From the NCBI GenBank assembly GCA_003242315.1, contig QGUY01000270.1, positions 1-5,329 on the forward strand: a DNA stretch of 5,329 nt. The letters run 5' to 3'. Below are positions 5,243 through 5,329 of this stretch, one piece after another. The notes under the pieces were generated by a model. The model saw only the letters and a program-made list of their open reading frames with translations, had not been told where the DNA came from and ran no database searches. The position numbers and the translations under genes are program-made. Origin of the DNA: Bacteroidota bacterium. Its GTDB lineage: Bacteria; Bacteroidota; Bacteroidia; Cytophagales; Cyclobacteriaceae. How positions within the stretch are numbered: the stretch's first letter is position 1; every line of letters starts with the position of its first letter.

Positions 5243-5329
5243 TTATTCTTCAGGCAATGAAGCAAACAGGTCGTTGACCAGAGTCCTTTGTCCTTCTTTG
5301 AATATGTTCGTGCAATGAAAGTTAATCAG
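5243..5329 (-). CDS. GxxExxY-family PD-(D/E)XK nuclease-like protein (C-terminal fragment, 5' end off right edge)
   Basis: This is a short minus-strand frame: it runs from the right edge to TAA at 5245-5243, giving 28 residues, LINFHCTNIFKEGQRTLVND then LFASLPEE. This resembles the conserved C-terminus of Bacteroidota GxxExxY proteins, in which '(L)LNF....FKEGQ.T.VN.L...LPE' follows the last core strand. The family (about 125 residues) belongs to the PD-(D/E)XK nuclease-like fold. Its members are scattered, often multicopy and of unproven function. The catalytic region and the naming GxxExxY motif would lie beyond the window, so activity cannot be judged. The gene faces the truncated permease and its stop is 39 bp from that frame's stop, with only the ACATAG repeats between. 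The assignment rests on a short segment recognised from memory. Confidence 0.72.
   Translation of the reverse strand: MINFHCTNIFKEGQRTLVNDLFASLPEE

Larger units (their letters stand above)
5180..5329. mobile_element. Left end of a putative GxxExxY-gene insertion (partial)
   Basis: From about 5180 the sequence stops matching the permease. It contains an AT-rich junction (GTAATTTTTTGAACC), four ACATAG repeats (5207-5239) and the 3' end of an opposite-strand GxxExxY-type gene starting 3 nt later. The block sits inside a gene that should continue, so it reads as acquired DNA. No transposase, terminal inverted repeat pair or target duplication can be seen, because the other boundary is off the window. 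The exact left boundary is uncertain by several bases. Confidence 0.45.

Overview
The window looks like chromosomal DNA of a Bacteroidota bacterium, most likely a Cytophagales-type gliding or soil lineage. The reasons are family resemblances: an ECF sigma factor overlapping a single-pass membrane protein with the Bacteroidota 'PxxxW' N-terminal motif, Asp-box propeller lipoproteins, an exported Dabb-domain protein, a MacB/FtsX-type permease N-terminus of the kind that is highly multiplied in this phylum, and few clear Shine-Dalgarno sequences. This placement is inference; no rRNA or marker gene is present.

Layout. Positions 1-4773 are all minus-strand genes. In order of transcription (right to left) they are: a small exported Dabb-domain protein (4387-4773); two tandem paralogous lipoproteins (2703-4298 and 859-2559), each with a lipobox, two Ig/cadherin-like modules and a C-terminal propeller with five Asp-box motifs; an ECF-type RNA polymerase sigma factor (279-833) starting 25 nt after the second lipoprotein; and the N-terminal 98 residues of a membrane protein (1-295) that overlaps the sigma gene by 17 nt and runs off the left edge. 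The tight spacing at the left end suggests the second lipoprotein, the sigma factor and its overlapping partner are co-transcribed. The lipoproteins might therefore belong to the same envelope-signalling unit, but this is unproven.

A 229-bp divergent intergenic region (4774-5002) separates the Dabb gene from a plus-strand permease gene. It holds a perfect palindrome (TGTCCG-4 nt-CGGACA), two further copies of the half-site, and a TGGCACG box. Together they resemble an enhancer-binding-protein site plus a sigma-54-like promoter for the permease.

The most striking part is the right end. The permease reading frame keeps its family sequence for only about 59 residues, then runs into foreign sequence and stops at 5203. 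It is followed by a cluster of ACATAG repeats and, on the opposite strand, the last 28 codons of what I read as a GxxExxY-family (PD-(D/E)XK nuclease-like) protein. The simplest reading is that a GxxExxY gene with its flanking ACATAG repeats inserted into the permease gene. The far side of the event lies outside the window.
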